From assembly GCA_900542355.1 (NCBI GenBank), contig UQNE01000002.1, positions 62,001 through 126,000 on the forward strand: a DNA stretch of 64,000 nucleotides. The letters are read 5' to 3'. This document shows, in pieces, positions 17,249-26,908 of the stretch (position 1 is the stretch's first letter; each line of letters begins with the position of its first letter). A model generated the notes under the pieces. The model did not search any database and had not been told where the DNA came from. It saw only the letters and a list, made by a program, of their open reading frames with translations. Made by a program: the position numbers and the translations under genes. This DNA is from an uncultured Bacteroidales bacterium (GTDB lineage Bacteria > Bacteroidota > Bacteroidia > Bacteroidales > Paludibacteraceae).

Positions 17249-18358
17249 CTACACTTTATGCTGAGCCAGGCGGATTACCTCCTCGGCGATACGCGTAGCC
17301 GAATCGGCTTGCGCCAAGGTCAGCACATGGTTGTGCAGTTGTTTCAGCCGCTCTTTATTCTCAATCAGTGAGAGTGCAGTGGAAACCAACTGCTCTTTTG
17401 CCTCCACATCACGCACTAGCACCGCTGCATCTTTCTTCACCAAAGCCATCGCATTGTGGGTCTGATGGTCCTCCGCCACATTCGGCGAAGGCACCAAGAT
17501 AGCAGGTTTGCCCAACAGGCACAACTCGCTGATACTGCTGGCTCCCGCACGCGAGATAACCAAATCAGCCATGGCGTAGGTATCGGGCATATTGCTCAAG
17601 AATGGGGTAATCACCGATACCTCGGTGGTAGCAGGTAGGGTCTTGACGATGTCGTCGTAGTACGCCTTGCCCGTCTGCCAAATCAGTTGTACACCCGAGC
17701 AAACTAATTGGTTGTACCCGTTCTGAATAGCCTCATTGATAGTGCGTGCGCCCAGGCTGCCGCCGATAACCAACAGAATGGGTTTGTTGGGGTCGAACTG
17801 TACACCAAACTCCTTATTGAAGTAGTCCAGTCCTTCCTGTTTGCTGCCTTGCGTCAGGTTTTGCCGAACGGGGTTGCCCGTCAAGATAATTTTCTCTTTG
17901 GGGAAGAAACGCTCCATCCCCTCATAAGCCACGCATATCTTCGCTGCATCGTCTTTGAGCAGTTTGTTGGTAACGCCCGCAAAGCCGTTCTGCTCTTGCA
18001 GAAGAATAGGTATCCCCATCCGTGCCGCCACTTTCATTGCGGCTCCGCTGGCATATCCGCCTACACCTACCCCCACATCGGGGCGGAACTCACGGATGAC
18101 CTTCTTTGCCATACACATCGAGCGCATCAGGTCAATCAGTACGGAGATGTTCTTCCACGGCTTGGCACGATTGAAGCCGCGCACAGGCAGTCCTACGATA
18201 CGATACCCCGCTTGCGGTACACGCTCCATCTCCATTCGTCCCAGCGCACCTACAAACAAGATGTCTGCTTTCGAGTCAAGTTGGCGCAACGCATTAGCGA
18301 TACTCACGGCAGGGAAAATATGCCCGCCCGTTCCGCCTCCGGAAATAAGGTACTTCAT
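17249..18358 (-). CDS. murG: UDP-GlcNAc:undecaprenyl-PP-MurNAc-pentapeptide GlcNAc transferase
   Basis: MurG makes lipid II from lipid I at the inner face of the cytoplasmic membrane. The 369-residue protein has the N-terminal GGGTGGHIFPAVSIANAL loop, the membrane-contacting LLQEQNGFAGVTNKLL segment, and the C-terminal nucleotide-sugar site LVIGGSLGARTINEA and SRAGASSISELCLLGKPAILVPSP. It is the last gene of the dcw run on this strand; a plus-strand gene converges on it, with 18 bp between stops. In many relatives murC and ftsQ would follow here. Confidence 0.97.
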   Translation of the reverse strand: MKYLISGGGTGGHIFPAVSIANALRQLDSKADILFVGALGRMEMERVPQAGYRIVGLPVRGFNRAKPWKNISVLIDLMRSMCMAKKVIREFRPDVGVGVGGYASGAAMKVAARMGIPILLQEQNGFAGVTNKLLKDDAAKICVAYEGMERFFPKEKIILTGNPVRQNLTQGSKQEGLDYFNKEFGVQFDPNKPILLVIGGSLGARTINEAIQNGYNQLVCSGVQLIWQTGKAYYDDIVKTLPATTEVSVITPFLSNMPDTYAMADLVISRAGASSISELCLLGKPAILVPSPNVAEDHQTHNAMALVKKDAAVLVRDVEAKEQLVSTALSLIENKERLKQLHNHVLTLAQADSATRIAEEVIRLAQHKV

Positions 18359-18415
18359 AGTTTTATACTAAATTATTGTTAATTTTCAACGCTCAATCGC
18401 AGCCGTTTCAGTCCT

Positions 18416-18456
18416 GTTTTTGTCGAACTTTTGTCGAGACCTAATCGAGACCTAAG
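18416..18456 (-). repeat. Dispersed TCGAGACC repeat, copy C
   Basis: Read on the minus strand this begins CTTAGGTCTCGATTAGGTCT and continues to TTCGACAAAAA. It matches the core of copies at 7366-7490 and 55263-55392. It sits in the 123-bp spacer between ftsW and murG. Confidence 0.5.
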
Positions 18457-18481
18457 GCTGTGTTGCAACTTTTAGTTATTT

Positions 18482-19732
18482 TTACTCAACCTCGATGTCA
18501 GGTACATCGTTTTCGCTGGCATCGATGGTCGCTTTTTGGCGATCGAGCAACATACTCTGCTCGCGGCTGACGCACATCATTATCCCCAAATAGACGCTCG
18601 TTACCAATACGCTGGTTCCTCCCCTACTGATAAACGGCAACGGCTGTCCCGTAACGGGCATTATCCCGACAGCCACAGCCATTGACATCAGTGCCTGGCA
18701 GGTAATCATCAAAGCCAACCCCATCACCATCAGCATTGCAGACATGTCGGAGAACTTGGTGCTGGTAATACAGGCTCGCCCTAACAGCGACACATAGAGG
18801 AAAATCACAAAGATAGCACCTACCAATCCCGACTCCTCTACGATAATCGCAAAGATATAATCCGCAAACGCAAGTGGCAGATAATCACGCTCTTTGCTAT
18901 TGCCGGGCAACACTCCGATAGGCGATATTCCTCCTCGTGCAATCGCCACATTGGCATACACCTCCTGGCGATTGGCATCTGTGATTTTTACTTCTGCCGT
19001 TTTGTCGTCAGGCACACTACCACTCATCCATCTATCCATACGACTTATCCATGTGCTCGCACGCGAGAGAATGGGTAATTCTTTACCCTTCCGAACATAG
19101 CCAAAATCCGCTATACAAAAGCCCACCACAGCCACAACCGCTACAATCGCGGCCGTACTTGCCCAAAATTTCCAAGGAATACGCCCCAACACCCACAAGA
19201 GGAATACTACAATACAAAGGAGAACGGCCGTGGAAAGATTGCTCACCATAATTGGAATAGCCGCAAAAGCAGTAATACCCAGCGTCCAAAAAAAATACTT
19301 CTTTTTCTCCTTATCTGTCTTCGCCCGAGAGAGCAAATCTGCGACAACTATCACCAACGACAACTTGACTAATTCCGATGGCTGGAAACGAACACCAAAC
19401 AACTTCAGCCAGCGTCCCTCGCCGTTTATTTTTACTATAAAAGGGTTATTGGGAATTAGTAGCGAGTAGACCATCACCAATGACACCACAAGCAAAGCAT
19501 AGCCACCTATACGGACATATTGAGAAGGCAAAAACTGCAAGCCAAAGGCAACGACAACGCCTATCAACATAAACGCAATTTGCCCACCGACGGTACCAAA
19601 AGGCGAATTGCTCTTATAGACCAGTGTACTTGATGCCGAAAACAGTGCCAAAGACGACACAAAAATCAATAGGGCGAATATCGTCCAGAAAGTCGCGTCG
19701 GTATATTTCAGATTGGGAAATTTTAGTTTCAT
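18482..19732 (-). CDS. ftsW: Lipid II polymerase / division SEDS protein FtsW
   Basis: This is a 416-residue SEDS-family protein with about ten membrane helices. Landmarks are NGEGRWLKLFGVRFQPSELVKL, which includes the family's conserved loop, and MPVTGQPLPFISRGGTSVLVT, whose PFxSxGG motif is a family signature. It polymerises lipid II at the division site together with FtsI. A long hydrophilic loop around 215-250 (RKGKELPILSRASTWISRMDRWMSG) includes the usual periplasmic region. The last ~20 residues form an acidic cytoplasmic tail. RodA is excluded by the dcw position. Confidence 0.95.
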   Translation of the reverse strand: MKLKFPNLKYTDATFWTIFALLIFVSSLALFSASSTLVYKSNSPFGTVGGQIAFMLIGVVVAFGLQFLPSQYVRIGGYALLVVSLVMVYSLLIPNNPFIVKINGEGRWLKLFGVRFQPSELVKLSLVIVVADLLSRAKTDKEKKKYFFWTLGITAFAAIPIMVSNLSTAVLLCIVVFLLWVLGRIPWKFWASTAAIVAVVAVVGFCIADFGYVRKGKELPILSRASTWISRMDRWMSGSVPDDKTAEVKITDANRQEVYANVAIARGGISPIGVLPGNSKERDYLPLAFADYIFAIIVEESGLVGAIFVIFLYVSLLGRACITSTKFSDMSAMLMVMGLALMITCQALMSMAVAVGIMPVTGQPLPFISRGGTSVLVTSVYLGIMMCVSREQSMLLDRQKATIDASENDVPDIEVE

Positions 19733-19760
19733 AAACTACTCTTTGGGTGTATATTTTCTG

Positions 19761-21119
19761 CTACAGACGGCGCACGGCTGCCATAAATTGGTCGCCTCGA
19801 TCCTCGTATGACTTAAACAAATCGAAACTGGCGCAGCAAGGTGAGAGCAGTACCGTATCGCCCTCATGCGCAGCACGATACGCACCCTCAACGGCATCGT
19901 GCAGGTTGTCGGTATCGATAATCGGCAGTCCGAACGAACCGAAATGCTCACGCAGTTTCTCGTTGTGCAACCCCATAAACACCAGGGTGTGGCATTTCTC
20001 ACGCACCAAATCATCGATCTCCGAATAGTCGTTGCCCTTATCTTTTCCGCCCAAGATGAGCACCGTCGGAGTGGTCATCGACTCCAACGCATACCAGCAC
20101 GAATTGACATTGGTGGCTTTAGAATCGTTGATAAAACGCACACCACGCACCGTGGCTACATACTGCAGACGGTGCTCCACCCCGGCAAACTGCATCAGGC
20201 TCTCACGAATGACATCGTTTTTGATGTGCAGTATCTGTGCTGCCAACGATGCCGCCATCGAGTTGAGTTGGTTGTGTTTTCCTTTCAAACTCAGTTGATC
20301 TACAGGCACTTGCAGCGGGTCAGATACATTCACAATCAAATTGTTCGCCTCTACCCATGCCGCATTCACCCCGCCTATGTTGTCGGCAGATTGTGCCGGC
20401 GTGTCAAAGCCGAACGGGTAGAGTGTAGCCCCCGGACGGAGTTTGTGTATCTCGCGGTCAATCACCGGATCTTCCGACCAATAGATGAAAGCATCGTCCT
20501 TTGTTTGGTTTTGCGTAATGCGGAACTTAGCATTCACATAGTTCTGAAAATCAAAGCCATAGCGGTCGAGATGGTCGGGTGTAATATTCATCAAGATGGC
20601 TATGTTCGCACGAAAATCATACATATTGTCCAACTGGAACGACGACAACTCAATCACATAGTAGTCGTGCTTCTCGTGCGCCACTTGCAGCGCAAGCGAG
20701 TTGCCGATATTACCGGCCAACCCTACATTTAGCCCCGCACGGCGAAGAATGTCGTAGATAAGCGAGGTCGTAGTGGTCTTGCCGTTGGAACCCGTGATGC
20801 AGATCATCTTAGCATCGGTGTAGCGTGCGGCAAACTCAATCTCCGATAAGATGGGCGTGCCTTGGGCTTGCAACTTCAGAATCATCGGCGCAGTGAGCGG
20901 AATACCCGGACTCTTGATTACCTCGTCGGCATTGAGGATAAGAGACTCGGTATGCTGTCCGCCCTCCCACGCAATGGCGTTTTGGTCCAGCAACGCACGA
21001 TAGGCGGGCTTGATCTCGCCCATATCACTGACAAAGACATCAAAGCCTTTTTCTTTGGCGAGAATGGCGGCTCCCGTCCCCGACTCGCCCGCTCCAAGCA
21101 CTACAATTCGTTTTTTCAT
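19761..21119 (-). CDS. murD: UDP-MurNAc-L-alanine:D-glutamate ligase
   Basis: MurD adds D-glutamate to UDP-MurNAc-L-Ala in the cytoplasm. The 452 residues include an N-terminal Rossmann domain (VVLGAGESGTGAAILAKEKG), the ATP loop ITGSNGKTTTTSLIYD (about 112-127), NITPDHLDRY, and the C-terminal ligase domain motif FINDSKATNVNS with LGGKDKGNDY. It is 28 bp upstream of ftsW on the same strand. Confidence 0.97.
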   Translation of the reverse strand: MKKRIVVLGAGESGTGAAILAKEKGFDVFVSDMGEIKPAYRALLDQNAIAWEGGQHTESLILNADEVIKSPGIPLTAPMILKLQAQGTPILSEIEFAARYTDAKMICITGSNGKTTTTSLIYDILRRAGLNVGLAGNIGNSLALQVAHEKHDYYVIELSSFQLDNMYDFRANIAILMNITPDHLDRYGFDFQNYVNAKFRITQNQTKDDAFIYWSEDPVIDREIHKLRPGATLYPFGFDTPAQSADNIGGVNAAWVEANNLIVNVSDPLQVPVDQLSLKGKHNQLNSMAASLAAQILHIKNDVIRESLMQFAGVEHRLQYVATVRGVRFINDSKATNVNSCWYALESMTTPTVLILGGKDKGNDYSEIDDLVREKCHTLVFMGLHNEKLREHFGSFGLPIIDTDNLHDAVEGAYRAAHEGDTVLLSPCCASFDLFKSYEDRGDQFMAAVRRL

Positions 21120-21269
21120 AATCCACTATATTATTTTAAGTGAACATTAATTACCATATAATTTACCATTAATTTCTATCTCGACCACAAGCATGGTCTT
21201 GCATAGAGTATTAATTATCATTTAATTTATCATTAACGCCATCCCTCTAAATCCATCATGCTTCATCTA

Positions 21270-21704
21270 TTATTTGCTATATACAACTTGCATATCTTTA
21301 TTCACTAAATCACAAATGTTTGTTTTTGGGTCATATACCCAACGCTCACCTACAAGACTTTTTTCACCAAAATTGATCAACAAACCTATTGGTTTCTTCG
21401 TCAATCGGAGATAATTACATAATTGTGCTCTGTGATCAGAGGTCAAGTGCTCTACAGATTTGAGTTCTATGACAATATCGCCAACTAAAAAATCTACCTT
21501 ATATTTTTTCTCCAATAGGTGGTTCTTGTACCGAATAGGTATTTCCTGCTCGCGCTCGTTTGGAATATTCATATCATTGAGTTCTACTTGAAGAGCCTCT
21601 TGGTAGATTGGTTCAAGCAAGCCGAACCCCAACTCATGATGTACTTCCATGGCTGCACCTATTATGTTGTAAATCTGCTGTTTATATTCTTGTATAGAGA
21701 ACAT
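21270..21704 (-). CDS. GxxExxY family protein
   Basis: The 144-residue protein carries the name-giving motif GLLEPIY (about 28-34) preceded by GAAMEVHHELGFG. It also has a D...ExK arrangement, DFLVGDIVIELKSVEHL (about 75-91), that resembles a PD-(D/E)XK nuclease fold, and the NYLRLTKKPIGLLINFG block. Function is unknown. Its base composition is AT-richer than the flanking mur genes. The spacers on either side (21135-21235 and 21705-21735) are made of ATTAATTA-like AT-rich repeats. It lies between mraY and murD in the same direction, a place with no functional link, so it is probably an inserted mobile-type gene. Confidence 0.85.
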   Translation of the reverse strand: MFSIQEYKQQIYNIIGAAMEVHHELGFGLLEPIYQEALQVELNDMNIPNEREQEIPIRYKNHLLEKKYKVDFLVGDIVIELKSVEHLTSDHRAQLCNYLRLTKKPIGLLINFGEKSLVGERWVYDPKTNICDLVNKDMQVVYSK

Positions 21705-21748
21705 AATTAATGAATAATTATATGTTAATTATATGTTTATAAAGCCAA

Positions 21749-23020
21749 TCAGCGGATTTTGAGGGTAAGGATGGTGAGGGCGGCAAGCAGGAGCGAAACA
21801 ATACAGAAACGCAGGACTATCTTGGTTTCGTGTTGCAAGTCGGACGAACCTTTGAACTTCACAACACAAGTGGGGTCGTTGCGTAGCACCTGCTCTATCG
21901 ATGTGCGGTAGTGGTCGTGTAGCGGGGTGCGTTTCCATACGCGGATATGTTTGCCGCGCTTCTTGGCGAACTTGTACACCTGTGTTTGCACAATCACTGA
22001 GATACTCTCCATGAGGAATACCCCACACAAGAGCGGCACCATCAGTTCTTTGTGGATAATCACGGCGCACACACCGATGATACCACCGATAGTAAGGCTG
22101 CCCGTATCGCCCATGAATATCTGTGCCGGGAAACCATTGTACCACAAGAAACCTACCAGTGCACCCACAAAAGTAGCCAAAAAGACTACCAGTTCTTCGC
22201 TGCCCGGTATGTACATCACATCGAAATACTCTGCCCACACATAACTGCCGCTCACATACGCCAGCACTATCAGCGCGACGCCGATGATAGCGGAGTTGCC
22301 CGCACACATCCCGTCCATACCGTCGTTGAGGTTGGCGCCGTTGCTTACTGCCGCCACCACAAAGATAGTGAGCAATACGAAGAATATCCAACCTGCACGG
22401 TACTTGTTTTCCTCGCCCAGGAAAGAGAACAAGTCGGCATAGTTGAAGTTGTGGTGTTTAACGAAGGGGATAGTTGTCTGAGTGGATTTCACCGCAGGGG
22501 TCTTCTCGACCATGGTGATATTGTTCTCTACTCGGGTATTAACCACCTCATTCATAGTTACTTCGGGGCTGTAGCGGAGGGTCAATCCCACTATCAGCCC
22601 GAGTGTAACCTGTCCCGCTATCTTCACCCAACCGTTGAGGCCGTCTTTGTTGTGGCGGAAAGTCTTGATATAGTCGTCAGCAAAGCCTAATGCACCGAGG
22701 ATGAGCGTGGTGATAATCATCAGAATCATATAGATATTGCTCAGTTTGCCAAACAGCAAACAGGGCACTAAGATGCTTACTATGATTACTATTCCGCCCA
22801 TTGTAGGTACGCCTTTTTTGGCTACATTGAACGGGTCGGTCTTCTCATCTCGCTGTGTCTCGGAGATGTGCTTGCGCTTCATCAGACGAATGAAGAACTT
22901 GCCGAAGTAGATACTCACCAACAGTGCCAAGACGCCGGCGATGATAGCCCGAAATGAGATATAGGTCATCAAGCGCGCCCCGGGCAGTTGGTTGAAATAT
23001 GTGAATAGCGAATAAAACAT
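21749..23020 (-). CDS. mraY: Phospho-MurNAc-pentapeptide transferase
   Basis: MraY transfers phospho-MurNAc-pentapeptide to undecaprenyl phosphate, giving lipid I. The 423-residue protein has about ten membrane helices. Conserved acidic motifs include GVPTMGGIV, FADDYIKTFRHNKDGL, NGANLNDGMDGMCAG (the catalytic NLTDGLDG-like motif, here NLNDGMDG) and MGDTGSLTIGG, with HIRVWKRTPLHDHYR near the C terminus. At about 420 residues it is longer than E. coli MraY (360) because of a hydrophilic insert near 150-200, common in Bacteroidota. Confidence 0.96.
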   Translation of the reverse strand: MFYSLFTYFNQLPGARLMTYISFRAIIAGVLALLVSIYFGKFFIRLMKRKHISETQRDEKTDPFNVAKKGVPTMGGIVIIVSILVPCLLFGKLSNIYMILMIITTLILGALGFADDYIKTFRHNKDGLNGWVKIAGQVTLGLIVGLTLRYSPEVTMNEVVNTRVENNITMVEKTPAVKSTQTTIPFVKHHNFNYADLFSFLGEENKYRAGWIFFVLLTIFVVAAVSNGANLNDGMDGMCAGNSAIIGVALIVLAYVSGSYVWAEYFDVMYIPGSEELVVFLATFVGALVGFLWYNGFPAQIFMGDTGSLTIGGIIGVCAVIIHKELMVPLLCGVFLMESISVIVQTQVYKFAKKRGKHIRVWKRTPLHDHYRTSIEQVLRNDPTCVVKFKGSSDLQHETKIVLRFCIVSLLLAALTILTLKIR

Positions 23021-23123
23021 TTTCTATGTAAGTGTAAAGTTCTATATGGGTTGTATGTAAATTTTATATAGGTGTGAATACCTTGTATCTCGGTACGAAC
23101 ACTGTTCGTTGATAAGGGTATCG

Positions 23124-24575
23124 TTAGCAGTATTTGCGAATTACTTCGTGGTCATCAAAGTGGTGCTTTACTCCTTTGATGATCTGATAATCCTCGTGTC
23201 CTTTGCCTGCCACCAGGATGACATCTCCCGCTTGGGCGAGGGTGCAAGCCGTCTGTATGGCGGTTTGGCGGTCTTCGATGACAAGTGTTTGCTTAAGTTC
23301 TTCCTCTGACAGACCTGCTTTCATATCATTGAGGATGTCTGCGGGTTCCTCATCGCGCGGGTTATCTGAGGTGAGAATCAGTTGGTCTGAGCCTCGTTTG
23401 GCGATAGCCGCCATCATCGGGCGTTTACCCTTATCGCGGTTGCCGCCGCAGCCCACTACCGTGATAAGACGAGTACCGGGTTTGCGTATCTCATTGATAG
23501 TCTGAATCACATTGTCCACTGCATCAGGTGTATGCGCATAATCTACTATCGCCGTCCAACCTTTGGGGCTGCGAATCGTCTCGAAGCGTCCGTTGACGGG
23601 GTGCAATGTGGAGAGTACGCGCAATACCTCGGTGCTATTGAAGCCGAGTGATACGGCTGCTCCGTAGATACAGAGCAGGTTTGATACATTGAACCGTCCT
23701 ACCAGTGGCACGAATACCTCTTGGCGATTGACCTCCAGCAGCATCCCCTCAAAGCCTTCCTCTAATATCTTGGCGTGGAAGTCGGCTACTGCGCGTGTAG
23801 AATAGGTGCGCACCTGTGCTTTGCAGTTCTGCGTCATCACGAGGCCGTTCTTGTCGTCGATATTGGTGATAGCGAAGGCTGTTTTCTTGAGGTGGTCGAA
23901 TAGACGCTTTTTGGTGTCGCGATAGTTGTCGAATGTCTTATGATAATCGATGTGGTCGCGTGTCAGATTGGTAAACAAAGCCCCGTCGAAGTCGAGCCCT
24001 GCGATGCGCTCCTGTGCGATAGCGTGGCTACTCACCTCCATAAACGCATACTCGCAGCCGGCATCTACCATACGGCGCAGCAGTCCGTTCAACTCGATTG
24101 CGTCGGGCGTGGTGTGGGTGGCGGGTATTGCTTCGTCTTCCACATAGTTGACTACCGTAGAGAGCAGTCCGGCTTTATGTCCGAGTCCGCGTACCAACTT
24201 GTAGAGCAGTGTGGCGATCGTGGTCTTTCCGTTGGTGCCGGTTACTCCCACGAGTGTCAGTTGTCGGCTCGGGTCTCCAAACCAACGGCTTGCTATCAGG
24301 CCGAGAGCATGGTCGGTATTCTCCACTAAGATATAGGTGGTACCTTCTGTCGTCTCGGGCAGATAGTCGGTATTGCTCAGCACGATTGCCGCTGCACCTT
24401 TGGCTACACAAGAGGCGATAAAAGTATGCCCGTCCACCGCTGTTCCTGCTTGCGCAACGAACAAGTTGCCCGCTGCTACCTTGCGAGAATCGAAGTGTAT
24501 GTCGGTGATCTCCTTATTGGTGGAGCCCACTATCTTTTTTACCTCCAGAGGTTTTATCAGTTCACTAAGTATCAT
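23124..24575 (-). CDS. murE: UDP-MurNAc-tripeptide synthetase, DAP-adding type
   Basis: From the ATG at 24575 the protein has 483 residues starting MILSELIKPLEVKKIVG; a longer in-frame start would overlap the end of ftsI and add a non-conserved extension. It has the Mur ligase ATP loop GVTGTNGKTTIATLLY, THTTPDAIEL for substrate binding, and SDNPRDEEP. The DNPR motif is the marker for meso-diaminopimelate as third residue, instead of lysine. It is located between ftsI and mraY as in typical dcw clusters. Confidence 0.96.
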   Translation of the reverse strand: MILSELIKPLEVKKIVGSTNKEITDIHFDSRKVAAGNLFVAQAGTAVDGHTFIASCVAKGAAAIVLSNTDYLPETTEGTTYILVENTDHALGLIASRWFGDPSRQLTLVGVTGTNGKTTIATLLYKLVRGLGHKAGLLSTVVNYVEDEAIPATHTTPDAIELNGLLRRMVDAGCEYAFMEVSSHAIAQERIAGLDFDGALFTNLTRDHIDYHKTFDNYRDTKKRLFDHLKKTAFAITNIDDKNGLVMTQNCKAQVRTYSTRAVADFHAKILEEGFEGMLLEVNRQEVFVPLVGRFNVSNLLCIYGAAVSLGFNSTEVLRVLSTLHPVNGRFETIRSPKGWTAIVDYAHTPDAVDNVIQTINEIRKPGTRLITVVGCGGNRDKGKRPMMAAIAKRGSDQLILTSDNPRDEEPADILNDMKAGLSEEELKQTLVIEDRQTAIQTACTLAQAGDVILVAGKGHEDYQIIKGVKHHFDDHEVIRKYC

Positions 24576-24642
24576 ACTATTTATTTCGTATAAGTTGATT
24601 TCGTTTTGCTTTCGTATAGGGTTTTCGCCGAGTGTACGAAGT

Positions 24643-26448
24643 TTATTTTTCGTTTCGTACAAGTGTCTTATTGCCTTCTTTGTCGAAGACATAGCATCCG
24701 GTGTTTGCCATAACCTTCTCTGCTATTAGGCGCACCACTATTCCGCAATGCGTGCCTGCATCGTGCCCGCCATAAATAGGGTCGTCGATGACACAGATAC
24801 AGGTGTATTGCGGGTCTTCCTCGGGAAAGTATCCCACGAAAGTTAGGCGGTGGCGGTTTTTGTTGTATCGCCCGTTGAGGAGCAGTTGCGCCGTACCTGT
24901 CTTGCCGGCGATATGCACCTTATCGCTTTTTGCCTTGATCTCTTTTTTCTTATTAACAGATGCCGTACCGAGTTGGTCATTCCATACAACATCGTGCAGT
25001 GCGCTTTTGATATCGCTGAGCGTAGAAGAACGGCAGATAGACGATTTGACTGTCTCTGTAGTGTATCGATGTACGGTCTCGCCATTCTGCTGTATCTCTT
25101 TGACCAATACGGGGCGTATCATCTTTCCGTCGTTGGCAATGGCGTTGTAAAACATCATTATCTGCATAGGTGTCATCTCGACCGAGTAGCCATAAGACAT
25201 CTTGCTGAGCGTAACCGTATCTTTGGGTACAATGATGAGTGCTTGCTGCGCACCCGGGATCTCGCAATAGACGCTATCCATGATACCTGTTTTGGCGATA
25301 CGATTGACAAACTTCTTGGCACTCCCCTCGTAGGCACGGGTGATGAGTTTTGCCATTGCGATATTGCTTGATACAGCCAAGGCATCATGCACGGTATAGA
25401 CTGTATCTGCCGCATGCGCATCCGTATGTATGGCATCGAAGTACTTCCAGCCTTTGCTACTGACGCTTACGGTGTCGTTGATACTTATCTTACCATCGTC
25501 TATGGCGGCGATGAGGGCTATTGTTTTGAAGGTAGAGCCTGGTTCGATACGAGTAACGGCGTGGTTTTGTCTCTCGGAATAAGTGCCATCGGAGTTCTTA
25601 TCGAGGTTGCTGATGGCTTTGATCTCTCCCAACTTGGTTTCCATCAAAACACAACATCCCCACTGTGCTTCGGTGCTCAGAAGGCGTTGGCGCAAGGTTT
25701 TCTCTACGATGTCTTGGAGGTCGGTATCGATGGTGGTGAGGATGTCCATTCCGTCTTGCGCCTCTTCGATAGTAACCTTTTCCATTCTTCCTCCGATACG
25801 CTGCAACGCTGCTATACCGTCGATACCGCGCAGTTGCTCCTCAAAGGCTTTTTCTAAGCCCGTTATTCCCACATCCTTATTTTGGTCGGTGCTGCCTATG
25901 GTGCGGGACGCCAGATTGCCAAACGGCTTAATACGCCGGTGTTTAGGTTCAAAGAAGACGCCACTTTTGTACTTTCCCTTGTTGATAGGGTAGGCTTTTT
26001 CCAGTTTGCGGCGTTGCATATAGTTGATACGCTTGTCCGATATTTTAAGGCGTGTAGTCCCTTTGTGGTACGCTTTTGTAATGCTCTGTTTGTATTCTGC
26101 AGCCGAATACTCGGCTATCACCTCACTTAGGAGGATAGAGAGCGAGTCGATGCTCTCATGGAACAATTCGCCGTTTTTCTGATGCAGAGCCGGGACGGAA
26201 GCATCCATAAAGACATCGTATCGTGGCATGCTGCTTGCCAGGAGGTTGCCATTGCAGTCGAGTATGTTTCCTCGTGTGGCTCGAACGGTGAGATCTACCG
26301 GTTTCTGCTTTTCGGCAATAGCCAACCACCTATCACTATCGAACCTCTGAATACGGACAATCTTGACAACGACACAAATGAACCCTATGAGGAGGGCTAT
26401 AAATATCATAGCAAAGCGGAATATGGTATCTTTTTGTTCTTCTGACAT
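24643..26448 (-). CDS. ftsI: Division-specific peptidoglycan transpeptidase (PBP3/FtsI)
   Basis: The 601-residue protein has a single N-terminal membrane helix (about 12-34), a pedestal domain, and a transpeptidase domain. The active-site motifs are in order: STFK (EPGSTFKTIALIAAID), SSN (AVSSNIAMAKL) and KTG (HIAGKTGTAQLL). It cross-links septal peptidoglycan with FtsW. No PASTA domain is visible at the C terminus. The start ATG is in accord with the TM position, and a small FtsL-type gene precedes it, with 125 bp between them. Confidence 0.95.
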   Translation of the reverse strand: MSEEQKDTIFRFAMIFIALLIGFICVVVKIVRIQRFDSDRWLAIAEKQKPVDLTVRATRGNILDCNGNLLASSMPRYDVFMDASVPALHQKNGELFHESIDSLSILLSEVIAEYSAAEYKQSITKAYHKGTTRLKISDKRINYMQRRKLEKAYPINKGKYKSGVFFEPKHRRIKPFGNLASRTIGSTDQNKDVGITGLEKAFEEQLRGIDGIAALQRIGGRMEKVTIEEAQDGMDILTTIDTDLQDIVEKTLRQRLLSTEAQWGCCVLMETKLGEIKAISNLDKNSDGTYSERQNHAVTRIEPGSTFKTIALIAAIDDGKISINDTVSVSSKGWKYFDAIHTDAHAADTVYTVHDALAVSSNIAMAKLITRAYEGSAKKFVNRIAKTGIMDSVYCEIPGAQQALIIVPKDTVTLSKMSYGYSVEMTPMQIMMFYNAIANDGKMIRPVLVKEIQQNGETVHRYTTETVKSSICRSSTLSDIKSALHDVVWNDQLGTASVNKKKEIKAKSDKVHIAGKTGTAQLLLNGRYNKNRHRLTFVGYFPEEDPQYTCICVIDDPIYGGHDAGTHCGIVVRLIAEKVMANTGCYVFDKEGNKTLVRNEK

Positions 26449-26573
26449 TGCAGTTTGTCTTGAGTAGGTGGTTAAACTATTTGTATATCGGTGTATTATT
26501 CTATTGCGTATAGGAGCGACATATATTACGCATCGGAGTAGCGTATTACAGAGGTCGGAGCGTTGCGTATTGC

Positions 26574-26897
26574 TTATCGGCGCGTTATCTTAATGGGGGG
26601 AGTGGTATTATCCCTCAGGTTGCTGCCTTTCTGCTCGAGCGTTGCGGCTATCTCGGACTGCTTGGTAGTGCTGACCAGTTGCGCACTGATAGTAAGGTAT
26701 TCATACTTAGCATCGAGCAATTCTTTTTGCATATCCGAGACGCTATGTTGGAGAGAAGCAGCGTGATAGCCCATATAGATATACAGCATTATCAGCACCA
26801 ACCAAAGAATAAGCAACTTGCTGTGTTTACGCCATAGGCTATGGAGTTTTTCTCCATTGAGCCAACTTTGTATATTTTGGGTTGTTATCTTGGGCAT
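26574..26897 (-). CDS. FtsL-like bitopic division protein
   Basis: This 107-residue protein has a cytoplasmic N-terminal segment, one membrane helix (LLILWLVLIMLYIYMGYHAAS, about 27-47) and a periplasmic coiled-coil-like region with heptad spacing of hydrophobic residues (about 48-90). It lies between rsmH and ftsI, where ftsL is found in dcw clusters. Sequence similarity between FtsL proteins is low, so the assignment rests on topology and place. It would form a complex with FtsB and FtsQ, which are not in this window. Its start is 11 bp from the rsmH stop. Confidence 0.75.
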   Translation of the reverse strand: MPKITTQNIQSWLNGEKLHSLWRKHSKLLILWLVLIMLYIYMGYHAASLQHSVSDMQKELLDAKYEYLTISAQLVSTTKQSEIAATLEQKGSNLRDNTTPPIKITRR

Positions 26898-26908
26898 AGG
26901 TGCGTTTG

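Noticed and set aside
24576..24692. Longer MurE N terminus from an upstream start.
   Set aside because: It would overlap ftsI and add a basic extension not found in MurE; ATG at 24575 gives the normal start.
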